A stretch of 10,179 bases of DNA from an uncultured Eubacteriales bacterium (lineage in GTDB: Bacteria; Bacillota; Clostridia; Oscillospirales; Acutalibacteraceae): the NCBI GenBank assembly GCA_934643185.1, contig CAKUBN010000074.1, positions 1 through 10,179 of the forward strand, in the 5' to 3' direction. The notes under the pieces were generated by a model. That model saw only the letters and a list, made by a program, of their open reading frames with translations, searched no databases and was not told the DNA's origin. Made by a program: the position numbers and the translations under genes. Shown here piece by piece: positions 1-4,993 of this stretch (within the stretch, counting starts at the first letter, position 1; the number at the start of each line of letters is the position of its first letter).

Positions 1-73
1 CCCGTTGGTCAAGCGGTTAAGACAGCGGCCTCTCACGCCGTTAACGTGGGTTCGATTCCCGCACGGGTCACCA
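1..73 (+). tRNA. tRNA-Glu (CUC), 5' end cut by window
   Basis: The cloverleaf can be read directly. The anticodon stem GCGGC/GCCGT encloses the loop CTCTCAC, giving anticodon CTC (glutamate). The T arm is GTGGG-TTCGATT-CCCGC (46-62), and the 3' acceptor strand ACGGGTC (63-69) is followed by discriminator A and an encoded CCA (71-73). The 5' acceptor strand appears only as CCCGT, so about two bases lie outside the window. Only 6 nt separate it from the next tRNA, so the two are probably processed from one transcript. Confidence 0.95.
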
Positions 74-79
74 AAATAT

Positions 80-155
80 TCCTCCTTAGCTCAGTTGGTA
101 GAGCATGCGGCTGTTAACCGCAGGGTCGTTGGTTCGAGTCCAACAGGGGGAGCCA
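80..155 (+). tRNA. tRNA-Asn (GUU)
   Basis: A complete tRNA. Acceptor strands TCCTCCT (80-86) and AGGGGGA (145-151) pair with one T-G wobble, followed by discriminator G and an encoded CCA (153-155). The anticodon stem TGCGG/CCGCA carries loop CTGTTAA, so the anticodon is GTT (asparagine). The T loop TTCGAGT is standard. It lies just downstream of tRNA-Glu and just before an intrinsic terminator, so it is the last gene of a tRNA operon that begins left of the window. Confidence 0.97.
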
Positions 156-158
156 GAT

Positions 159-198
159 AAAAGCACTTAGCGTATTGCTGAGTGCTTTTTATTTTTTA
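159..198 (+). terminator. Intrinsic terminator of the tRNA operon
   Basis: A 10-bp stem AAGCACTTAG (161-170) / CTGAGTGCTT (178-187), with one T-G wobble and a 7-nt loop, runs into a T-rich tail (186-197). Its position directly after tRNA-Asn fits the end of the tRNA transcript. Confidence 0.9.
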
Positions 199-214
199 TA
201 TGGTTCAAAATCGC

Positions 215-242
215 TTGTTTTTTTCGAAAAATGTGCTATACT
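215..242 (+). promoter_or_regulatory. Promoter of the rubrerythrin gene
   Basis: A -35-like TTGTTT (215-220), a 16-bp spacer and TATACT (237-242) preceded by TG at 234-235, that is, an extended -10. This places transcription start near 249 and leaves a leader of about 50 nt before the rubrerythrin ATG. No PerR-type box is evident. Confidence 0.7.
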
Positions 243-301
243 TAAGAACGTAAGGCCGCCTTAGGGCGAAATTGATTTTGATGGACATGGGAGGTATTTC
301 T

Positions 302-841
302 ATGGCAAACAAGTATACAGGCACCAAAACCGAGAAAAATCTGCAAGAGGCCTTCTCCGGCGAGTCGCAGGCGAGAAATAAGTACACCTATTTCGCATCT
401 GTCGCGAAAAAAGAAGGCTACGAGCAGATAGCTGCACTCTTCCTGAAGACAGCCGATAACGAAAAAGAACACGCAAAAATGTGGTTCAAGGAGCTCATGG
501 GCATCGGCGATACAACAGCAAATCTCGGGGCCGCTGCGGACGGCGAAAACTACGAGTGGACCGATATGTATGAGGGTTTTGCAAAAACCGCCGAAGAGGA
601 AGGCTTCCCGGAGCTTGCCACAAAATTCAGAATGGTCGGCGAGATTGAAAAGCACCACGAAGAGCGCTACCGTGCGCTGCTCAAAAATTTAGAGACTGCA
701 CAGGTTTTTGAAAAGAGCGAGGTAAAAGTGTGGGAGTGCCGCAACTGCGGTCATATCTGCGTCGGCGTCAAAGCGCCGGAGGTATGTCCGGTCTGCAACC
801 ATCCGCAGAGCTATTTTGAGCTCCACGCGGAAAATTATTAA
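302..841 (+). CDS. rbr: Rubrerythrin
   Basis: Cytoplasmic non-haem di-iron peroxidase that reduces hydrogen peroxide with electrons passed through its own rubredoxin-like domain, a typical oxidative-stress defence of anaerobes. The 179-aa product has the family's usual length. Residues 1-140 form the four-helix ferritin-like domain, with GESQARNKY (Glu21), the EKEH pair (Glu54, His57) and a second pair in EEEGF and EIEKHHEERY providing di-iron ligands. Residues 143-179 are the rubredoxin domain, with Cys146-x2-Cys149 and Cys162-x2-Cys165. I start at ATG 302 because GGGAGG (289-294) sits 7 nt upstream and MANKYTGTKTEKNL is the usual N-terminus; an in-frame TTG at 272 lacks such a site. The gene is monocistronic, with its own promoter and terminator. 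Direct peroxide or metal regulation cannot be shown from the sequence. Confidence 0.97.
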   Translation: MANKYTGTKTEKNLQEAFSGESQARNKYTYFASVAKKEGYEQIAALFLKTADNEKEHAKMWFKELMGIGDTTANLGAAADGENYEWTDMYEGFAKTAEEEGFPELATKFRMVGEIEKHHEERYRALLKNLETAQVFEKSEVKVWECRNCGHICVGVKAPEVCPVCNHPQSYFELHAENY

Positions 842-854
842 GCAAACTCTATGA

Positions 855-889
855 ACGGCTGCTCGGTTCTAAATCGGGCGGTCGTTTTT
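855..889 (+). terminator. Intrinsic terminator of rubrerythrin
   Basis: An 11-bp stem 855-865 / 875-885, including three G-T wobbles, with a 9-nt loop, ends in a run of five T (885-889). It starts 14 nt after the rubrerythrin stop codon. Confidence 0.85.
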
Positions 890-907
890 GTGTCGATTTG
901 TACAGTG

Positions 908-941
908 CTTTCGGCTTTTTCCACAAACCAAACGCCGAAAG
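908..941 (+). repeat. Inverted repeat just upstream of a -35 box
   Basis: CTTTCGGC (908-915) and GCCGAAAG (934-941) form a perfect 8-bp inverted repeat separated by 18 nt. It ends 6 bp before the -35 box of the 1000-1866 gene. It could be a regulator-binding site. It is less likely to be a terminator, since a good one already precedes it at 855-889. Confidence 0.5.
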
Positions 942-947
942 ACTGGC

Positions 948-976
948 TTGACAAGCCCCTTTTTCGGCTCTATAAT
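948..976 (+). promoter_or_regulatory. Consensus sigma-A promoter for the 1000-1866 gene
   Basis: TTGACA (948-953), a 17-bp spacer and TATAAT (971-976) match the housekeeping consensus at every position. Predicted transcription start is near 983, so the leader is only about 17 nt and consists almost entirely of the Shine-Dalgarno AGGGAGGAG (986-994). Confidence 0.93.
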
Positions 977-999
977 GGCGGTAAAAGGGAGGAGTTTTC

Positions 1000-1866
1000 A
1001 TGAGAACATCCACACAGATCGAAACCGCGTCCGTTCTGGTCGGCGAAGAAAAAGCCGTGGAATACGTCGCAAAAGCCGGGTTTGACGCCTGGGATTTTTC
1101 CATGTTTGCCATGTGCGATTACGATTGGCGACTCGGCGCAGTCCGCCCCACAACACATCCGCTTGCCGGGGAAAATTATCTCGCGTTTGCGCGCAAGCTG
1201 AAGCAGATCGGCCTCGATAACGGCATCACCTGCAACCAGTCGCACGCGCCGTTCCCGACATCCTGCCCGGAGATTCGCTCGTATTTCAAGCGCGCGATTG
1301 AATGCACGGCAGAAGCCGGCGGCAAGATCTGCATCATTCACCCGGATAACGACAAATCCGCCGCAGAAAACGCCGAAATGTATCTCGAGCTGCTGCCGTT
1401 TGCAAAAGAGTGCGGCGTGAAAATCGCCACGGAAAACATGTGGAACTGGGACGATGAAAAAAATCAGTCCAGCTTTGCCGCGTGCGCCACGTCAGAGAGC
1501 TTTGTCGAGCACATCGACGCCGTGAATGATCCGTATCTCGTCGCCTGCCTCGACATCGGCCATGCGGAAATGCGCGGTTCCGGCTCAGGCGCAGCGAATA
1601 TGATCCGTGCGCTGGGCCATCGCCTGCAGGCGCTCCACATCCACGATAACGACCGCTGGCACGATTCTCACCAGATCCCGTTCTCCATGTCTATCGATTA
1701 CGCGCCCATCGCCGCCGCGCTCAAGGAGATCGGCTACAAGGGCTGGTTCACGCTGGAGGCCGATAATTATTTAAAAGAAAAATTCAATGCGGAAAACGTG
1801 TTTGAGGGCATGAAAGACCTGCACGCTGCCGCCGTTCGCTTTGAAAAATTATTTGACGAAGCCTAA
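1000..1866 (+). CDS. TIM-barrel sugar phosphate isomerase/epimerase family protein
   Basis: A 288-aa cytoplasmic protein of the xylose-isomerase-like TIM-barrel superfamily (AP-endonuclease-2 fold), whose members isomerise or epimerise sugars and polyols at a divalent metal. The expected metal ligands can be picked out in order: Glu145 (ATENMW), Asp185 and His188 (LDIGHAEM), His213/His215 (LHIHDND) and Glu253 (TLEADN). No signal peptide or membrane segment is visible. ATG 1000 follows an AGGGAGGAG ribosome site by 5 nt. The gene has its own perfect-consensus promoter and shares a bidirectional terminator with the convergent repressor gene, so it is not part of the 3274-8090 operon, although it may serve related sugar metabolism. 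The exact substrate cannot be told from the sequence. It is only distantly similar to the second family member at 3274-4050. Confidence 0.9.
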   Translation: MRTSTQIETASVLVGEEKAVEYVAKAGFDAWDFSMFAMCDYDWRLGAVRPTTHPLAGENYLAFARKLKQIGLDNGITCNQSHAPFPTSCPEIRSYFKRAIECTAEAGGKICIIHPDNDKSAAENAEMYLELLPFAKECGVKIATENMWNWDDEKNQSSFAACATSESFVEHIDAVNDPYLVACLDIGHAEMRGSGSGAANMIRALGHRLQALHIHDNDRWHDSHQIPFSMSIDYAPIAAALKEIGYKGWFTLEADNYLKEKFNAENVFEGMKDLHAAAVRFEKLFDEA

Positions 1867-1885
1867 AGCAGTTTAAAAATCAAAA

Positions 1886-1930
1886 TTCCCGTATCTCAAA
1901 GCTAAAATCGAGATACGGGAAAATTTTTTT
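1886..1930 (+). terminator. Bidirectional terminator between convergent genes
   Basis: A perfect 12-bp stem TTCCCGTATCTC (1886-1897) / GAGATACGGGAA (1910-1921) with a 12-nt loop, followed by seven T (1924-1930). On the other strand the hairpin is also followed by T-rich sequence (complement of 1876-1885), so it can stop transcription both from the 1000-1866 gene and from the LacI-family gene, whose stop codon (1929-1931) overlaps the T tract. Confidence 0.92.
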
Positions 1931-3008
1931 ATTCCGAAAATCCCTGCGGAAGCTGTGCGCCGCACGATTCGCCGACCACCAAACGCGGTGTGTGGATAAT
2001 TTCCACGGGGTCGTCAATGCCGTTGATCGCATTGATGAGCGTCAAAATCGACATGCGGCCAAGGTAGCTGTTCTGCTGGTCCACGCTCGTCAGGCGCGGC
2101 ACAATGTAGTCTGCCGTCGGAAAACGGTCGCAGCTCACAACGGAAATGTCCTCCGGCACGCGCAGGCCGTGGTCAGCCGCCGCGCGGATCGCACCCAGCG
2201 CCACGGTGTCGTTGATGGCGAGCACGGCAGTCGGGCGGTCCTCCTTTTGCAGCAAGGTCTCCATCGCCGCGTAGCCGTCCGGCAAATAGTAGTCCGTCAG
2301 CGCGGTCCATTCCTCGTTAAACGGCAGCCGCAGGCTCTGCAGCGTGCGGCGGTACGCCCCATAGCGCGCAGCGGTCGTTTTCACGCCCGGCTCGCCGCCG
2401 ATAAACCCGATTTTCCGCCGCCCAAGCGCCATCAAATGCTGAATCAGCGCCGAAACGCCGCCCGCAAGGTTGCGGTTCACGAAAATGCACCCGCAGTTTG
2501 GCAGCGTCTCGCCAATGGCCACAACGGGAAAGTACGCGCACATGCGGTCAAGCTCCGCCGCATATTCGGGCGAAACATTCTCTTTGTCAAGCTCGCCGCC
2601 AGTCAAAATCACGCCGTCCACCTTTTTGTCGATCATCATGCGAAAATATTTTTGCTCGCCAAACGGGCTCTCAATGCCGTGCGAGGAGCCGCCGTACAGC
2701 GTGTTGCACAGCAAAATGCCGTAGTTATTTTGCAGCGCGTATTTTTGAATTTCCAAAAACAGCGCAGAAAAGTACGGGTTCGAGATGTCTGGCAAGATCA
2801 CCCCAAGCGTCTGCGAACGGCTTTTGGACATCGCACGCGCGAGCGGGTTCGGCGCAAAGCGGTATTTTTCAATGAGCGGCTGCACCAGCGCCAAGGAGCG
2901 CGGTGAAACACGCTGTCCGTTCGCAACGCGCGAGACCGTGGCGGGCGAAACGCCGCATTCCGCCGCAATGGTGTAAATGGTCACGCTGCTTTTCTCGTCT
3001 CTTTTCAT
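1929..3008 (-). CDS. LacI-family transcriptional repressor
   Basis: A 359-aa DNA-binding regulator expected to bind operators as a dimer or tetramer and to release them on binding a sugar or sugar phosphate. The N-terminal helix-turn-helix is clear (residues 9-33, with TIYTIAAECGVSPATVSRV), followed by the hinge-helix region PNPLARAMSKS (53-63). The periplasmic-binding-protein-like effector domain follows, with typical motifs LGVILPDISNPYFS, KVDGVILTG, AVLAINDTVALGA and ISVVSCD. I start at the ATG complementary to 3006-3008, which has an AAGGGG site upstream and gives a normal N-terminus. The frame stays open to 3071, but that extension would run through the promoter. The gene is divergent from the sugar operon at 3274, and palindromes of LacI-family type lie between them, so it probably represses that operon and itself. 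The effector is unknown. Confidence 0.95.
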   Translation of the reverse strand: MKRDEKSSVTIYTIAAECGVSPATVSRVANGQRVSPRSLALVQPLIEKYRFAPNPLARAMSKSRSQTLGVILPDISNPYFSALFLEIQKYALQNNYGILLCNTLYGGSSHGIESPFGEQKYFRMMIDKKVDGVILTGGELDKENVSPEYAAELDRMCAYFPVVAIGETLPNCGCIFVNRNLAGGVSALIQHLMALGRRKIGFIGGEPGVKTTAARYGAYRRTLQSLRLPFNEEWTALTDYYLPDGYAAMETLLQKEDRPTAVLAINDTVALGAIRAAADHGLRVPEDISVVSCDRFPTADYIVPRLTSVDQQNSYLGRMSILTLINAINGIDDPVEIIHTPRLVVGESCGAQLPQGFSE

Positions 3009-3042
3009 GAAAAAACGCCCCTTTCCGCGCAGGTCCATCCAT

Positions 3043-3071
3043 AGTATAGTGGCAAAAACGGGAAAAGTCAA
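3043..3071 (-). promoter_or_regulatory. Promoter of the LacI-family gene
   Basis: On the minus strand, TTGACT (complement of 3066-3071), a 17-bp spacer and TATACT (complement of 3043-3048). Transcription would begin near 3036, giving a leader of about 28 nt. The palindrome at 3080-3093 lies 8 bp upstream of the -35 box. Confidence 0.82.
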
Positions 3072-3079
3072 TGCATTTT

Positions 3080-3093
3080 TGAAATCGGTTTCA
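3080..3093. promoter_or_regulatory. LacI-family operator, site 1
   Basis: TGAAATCGGTTTCA fits the TGAAAnCGnTTTCA pattern of LacI/GalR-family operators (and of CcpA cre sites) at every defined position, with the central CG that the hinge helices contact. It lies between the divergent promoters. The adjacent LacI-family protein is the natural candidate to bind it, but CcpA cannot be excluded because its sites have the same shape. Confidence 0.75.
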
Positions 3094-3134
3094 GAAGTTT
3101 CTAAAACTGCACAAAAGAACCGGAAAAACTTCTG
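3092..3134. repeat. 9-bp inverted repeat in the divergent regulatory region
   Basis: CAGAAGTTT (3092-3100) and AAACTTCTG (3126-3134) are perfectly complementary, separated by 25 nt. The left arm abuts operator site 1. Role unknown; it could be a half-site pair for another regulator. Confidence 0.45.
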
Positions 3135-3156
3135 CGGCGAAATCGCACCCGTATAA

Positions 3157-3195
3157 TTGACTTTTTCCCGGAAAAATGGTAGCGTATGGTAGAAT
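3157..3195 (+). promoter_or_regulatory. Probable promoter of the sugar operon
   Basis: TTGACT (3157-3162) is a good -35, but the hexamer at the ideal 17-bp distance, TAGCGT (3180-3185), is poor. A better extended -10, TGGTAGAAT (3187-3195), lies too far from that -35 and would have to work with little -35 help. A perfect dyad, TTTTTCC-C-GGAAAAA (3162-3176), occupies the spacer and could be another regulator site. The start site therefore cannot be fixed; a start near 3202 with a leader of about 70 nt is most likely. Confidence 0.5.
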
Positions 3196-3219
3196 TATAC
3201 CGGCGAAAACCAAGTAGCA

Positions 3220-3240
3220 AAATTTACTGCAAGTAAATTT
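3220..3240. repeat. Short-spaced 9-bp palindrome in the operon leader
   Basis: AAATTTACT (3220-3228) and AGTAAATTT (3232-3240) form a perfect inverted repeat with a 3-nt centre. It directly abuts the LacI-type site at 3240-3253 and lies downstream of the likely start site. It could act as an operator; as RNA it would be a weak AT-rich hairpin. Confidence 0.5.
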
Positions 3241-3253
3241 GAAACCGGTTCAA
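3240..3253. promoter_or_regulatory. LacI-family operator, site 2
   Basis: TGAAACCGGTTCAA has the same TGAAA-nCGn core as site 1 (3080-3093), with a near-complete right half (12 of 14 pattern positions). It is 160 bp from site 1 and 8 bp before the operon's first ribosome binding site. A repressor bound here would block elongation, and two sites at this distance could allow looping. Confidence 0.68.
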
Positions 3254-3273
3254 CTATACGAAGGGAGAACCCT

Positions 3274-4050
3274 ATGCAACGAAAAATCGGCATCGCCATG
3301 TTCACCGTGCGGCAAAGCGCAGAGCGCGACCTTTCCGGCACGCTGCAAAGCCTCTCCGCGCTCGGCTATACCGGCATCGAGTTCTACGGCGCGCCCGTGT
3401 GGCCGCCGCATGAGATTCGCGCAGCGCTTCAAAATTCCGGCATGGCGCTTACAGGTTACCACACCGAGTACCGCGATCTTCAAGAAAACACCCGCCAAAA
3501 AACGGCGGAATTTCTAAACGAGATCGGCTGTCCGCTCGCCGTCGTGCCGTGCCTTGGTGGCTGCTGGCACGTGGGACACGCCGAAGCCGAAGAAGATCTC
3601 GCAACATGGCAAAAGCACATCAAGTGGCTGCAAGAGACGGAAGAATACCTCAAAACCTGCGGCATCCGCACGGGCTACCACAACCACAAGCACGAATTTT
3701 CGCTGCAATACGGCGGCAAAACCGTGTTTGACCACATTTTCGGTTCCCTGCCCACGCTCGTTATGGAGCTCGACAGCGGCGCGTGCATCGAGGGCGGCGG
3801 AGATCCGCTCGCCGTGCTGCAAAAATACCGCAGCCACCCGAAGCTCCTGCACATGAAGCCGTTTTCCAAAACGCGCGGGTTTGACGTTTCCCTCGGCGAC
3901 AAGGACGACGAAAACGACTGGCAAACACTGCTTGCACCGGAAAACCACTTTGAGTGGCTTTTAGCGGAAAGCGAAAACAAAATTTTGCCGGAAGCGGAAA
4001 ACGCAAAGCGGTGCATCCGGGGTGCACAGCGCTTTTTAAAGGGGGAGTAA
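3274..4050 (+). CDS. TIM-barrel sugar phosphate isomerase/epimerase family protein (operon gene 1)
   Basis: A 258-aa cytoplasmic xylose-isomerase-like TIM-barrel protein, expected to interconvert sugars or sugar phosphates with a bound divalent metal. The family pattern is visible: the opening strand KIGIAMFTVR, LGYTGIEFYG, YHNHKHEF (135-142), MELDSG (Glu165, Asp167), LLHMKPF (His193) and AESE near the end (Glu232/Glu234). It is close in length to the compact members often found in Firmicute sugar operons. ATG 3274 has AAGGGAG 6 nt upstream. It is the first gene of the operon, and its stop codon is separated by a single base from the next start, so it is very likely co-translated with the ROK kinase. 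The substrate is unknown; the operon context suggests the monosaccharide released by the GH9 enzyme or its phosphate. Confidence 0.9.
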   Translation: MQRKIGIAMFTVRQSAERDLSGTLQSLSALGYTGIEFYGAPVWPPHEIRAALQNSGMALTGYHTEYRDLQENTRQKTAEFLNEIGCPLAVVPCLGGCWHVGHAEAEEDLATWQKHIKWLQETEEYLKTCGIRTGYHNHKHEFSLQYGGKTVFDHIFGSLPTLVMELDSGACIEGGGDPLAVLQKYRSHPKLLHMKPFSKTRGFDVSLGDKDDENDWQTLLAPENHFEWLLAESENKILPEAENAKRCIRGAQRFLKGE

Positions 4051-4051
4051 C

Positions 4052-4993
4052 ATGCAGACCTACTTGGGGTTCGATTTCGGCGGCACCAAGCTGCTCGTCG
4101 GTGAAGTGGACGAAAGCGGCGCGGTGCTGCGCCAAAAGCGATACGAGACCGGCTGCAAAACGCAAGCAGAAGCCGTAAAAGTCCTGCTCGCCGCCGCGAA
4201 AGATTACAAAGAAACCGCCGGGTTTGTCGGCACGCCGTGCGCCGCAGGCGTCGGCATCGTCGGCATTGTCGACCACGCAAACGATGAATGGGTCGCCATC
4301 TCGCACGACATCGTCGGCCCGCCCATACTGCTCGCAAATGCGCTTTCCGCGGTGCTGCAAATCCCCTGCGCCATTGATAACGACGTGCGCAGCACCGTTA
4401 CGGCGGAGCTTCTGCTCGGCATGGGCCGAAAAACACAGGATTTCATCTATTTAAACGTCGGCACCGGCCTCGCGGCGGGCTTTGTCGTAAACGGCCACAT
4501 CCTGCGCGGCGGAAGCGTCAACGCCGGGGAGATCGGCCACATGTCGGTGGATATCAACGACGACACCCCGTGCATCTGCGGGCGGCGCGGCTGCGTGGAA
4601 AACGTCGTCTCCGGCATCGGCTTCACGCAGCAGGCGCAAAAATACGGGCTAACAGAGCTCTTAACGCAGCCGGGCGGCAGGGCAAACGTAAAAGCGCTCT
4701 TTGACCGCGCCTTTGCGGGCGAGGAGCCCTGCGCGCACATCGTAAAGTACGGCGCCAAAGCGCTCGCGGCGGTCATTTTGAATCTCGTGCGCACCACAGA
4801 TCCGGAAGCGGTCGTCTATGGCGGCGGCATTTTAAGCGACGCGCGGTTCCTGCAAAAAGTCACAGAAAATCTCGTCCCGTCCGTCATGCGCGGCGTGCGC
4901 TTTGGCCTCACACCGTCCGCATTCGATACACAGCACGCCGGCCTCATCGGCGCAGCAAGCCTCGGCATGCAGCTCAAAAAGGAGGAAAAGTAA
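4052..4993 (+). CDS. ROK-family sugar kinase (operon gene 2)
   Basis: A 313-aa cytoplasmic kinase of the ROK family (glucokinase, N-acetylglucosamine and N-acetylmannosamine kinases, fructokinase), transferring phosphate from ATP to a hexose. The ATP-phosphate motif GFDFGGTK is at residues 6-13. The catalytic Asp111 lies in IDNDVRS. The sugar-contacting motif GEIGH ends at His163, which with Cys174, Cys176 and Cys181 (CICGRRGC) forms the family's structural zinc site. The C-terminal YGGGIL adenosine-binding segment is present. There is no N-terminal helix-turn-helix, so this is an enzyme and not a ROK repressor. Its start follows an AAAGGGGGA ribosome site, and its stop overlaps the GH9 start by one base (TAATG), indicating translational coupling. 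Glucose, glucosamine and N-acetylglucosamine are all possible substrates; sequence alone does not choose. Confidence 0.93.
   Translation: MQTYLGFDFGGTKLLVGEVDESGAVLRQKRYETGCKTQAEAVKVLLAAAKDYKETAGFVGTPCAAGVGIVGIVDHANDEWVAISHDIVGPPILLANALSAVLQIPCAIDNDVRSTVTAELLLGMGRKTQDFIYLNVGTGLAAGFVVNGHILRGGSVNAGEIGHMSVDINDDTPCICGRRGCVENVVSGIGFTQQAQKYGLTELLTQPGGRANVKALFDRAFAGEEPCAHIVKYGAKALAAVILNLVRTTDPEAVVYGGGILSDARFLQKVTENLVPSVMRGVRFGLTPSAFDTQHAGLIGAASLGMQLKKEEK

Noticed and set aside
1992..2906. Long open frame of 304 codons on the plus strand antisense to the LacI-family gene
   Set aside because: Composition is rich in Arg, Ala, Val and His with no recognisable domain and no ribosome site; it is a GC-skew shadow of a clear gene on the other strand.
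3009..3071. N-terminal extension of the LacI-family protein
   Set aside because: It would be translated from inside the promoter and lacks a ribosome site; the normal helix-turn-helix N-terminus begins at the internal start at 3008.
3080..3253. Interpretation of both CG-centred palindromes purely as CcpA cre sites
   Set aside because: Possible by sequence, but a dedicated LacI-family gene is directly adjacent and divergent, which makes local repressor operators the simpler reading; kept only as an alternative.
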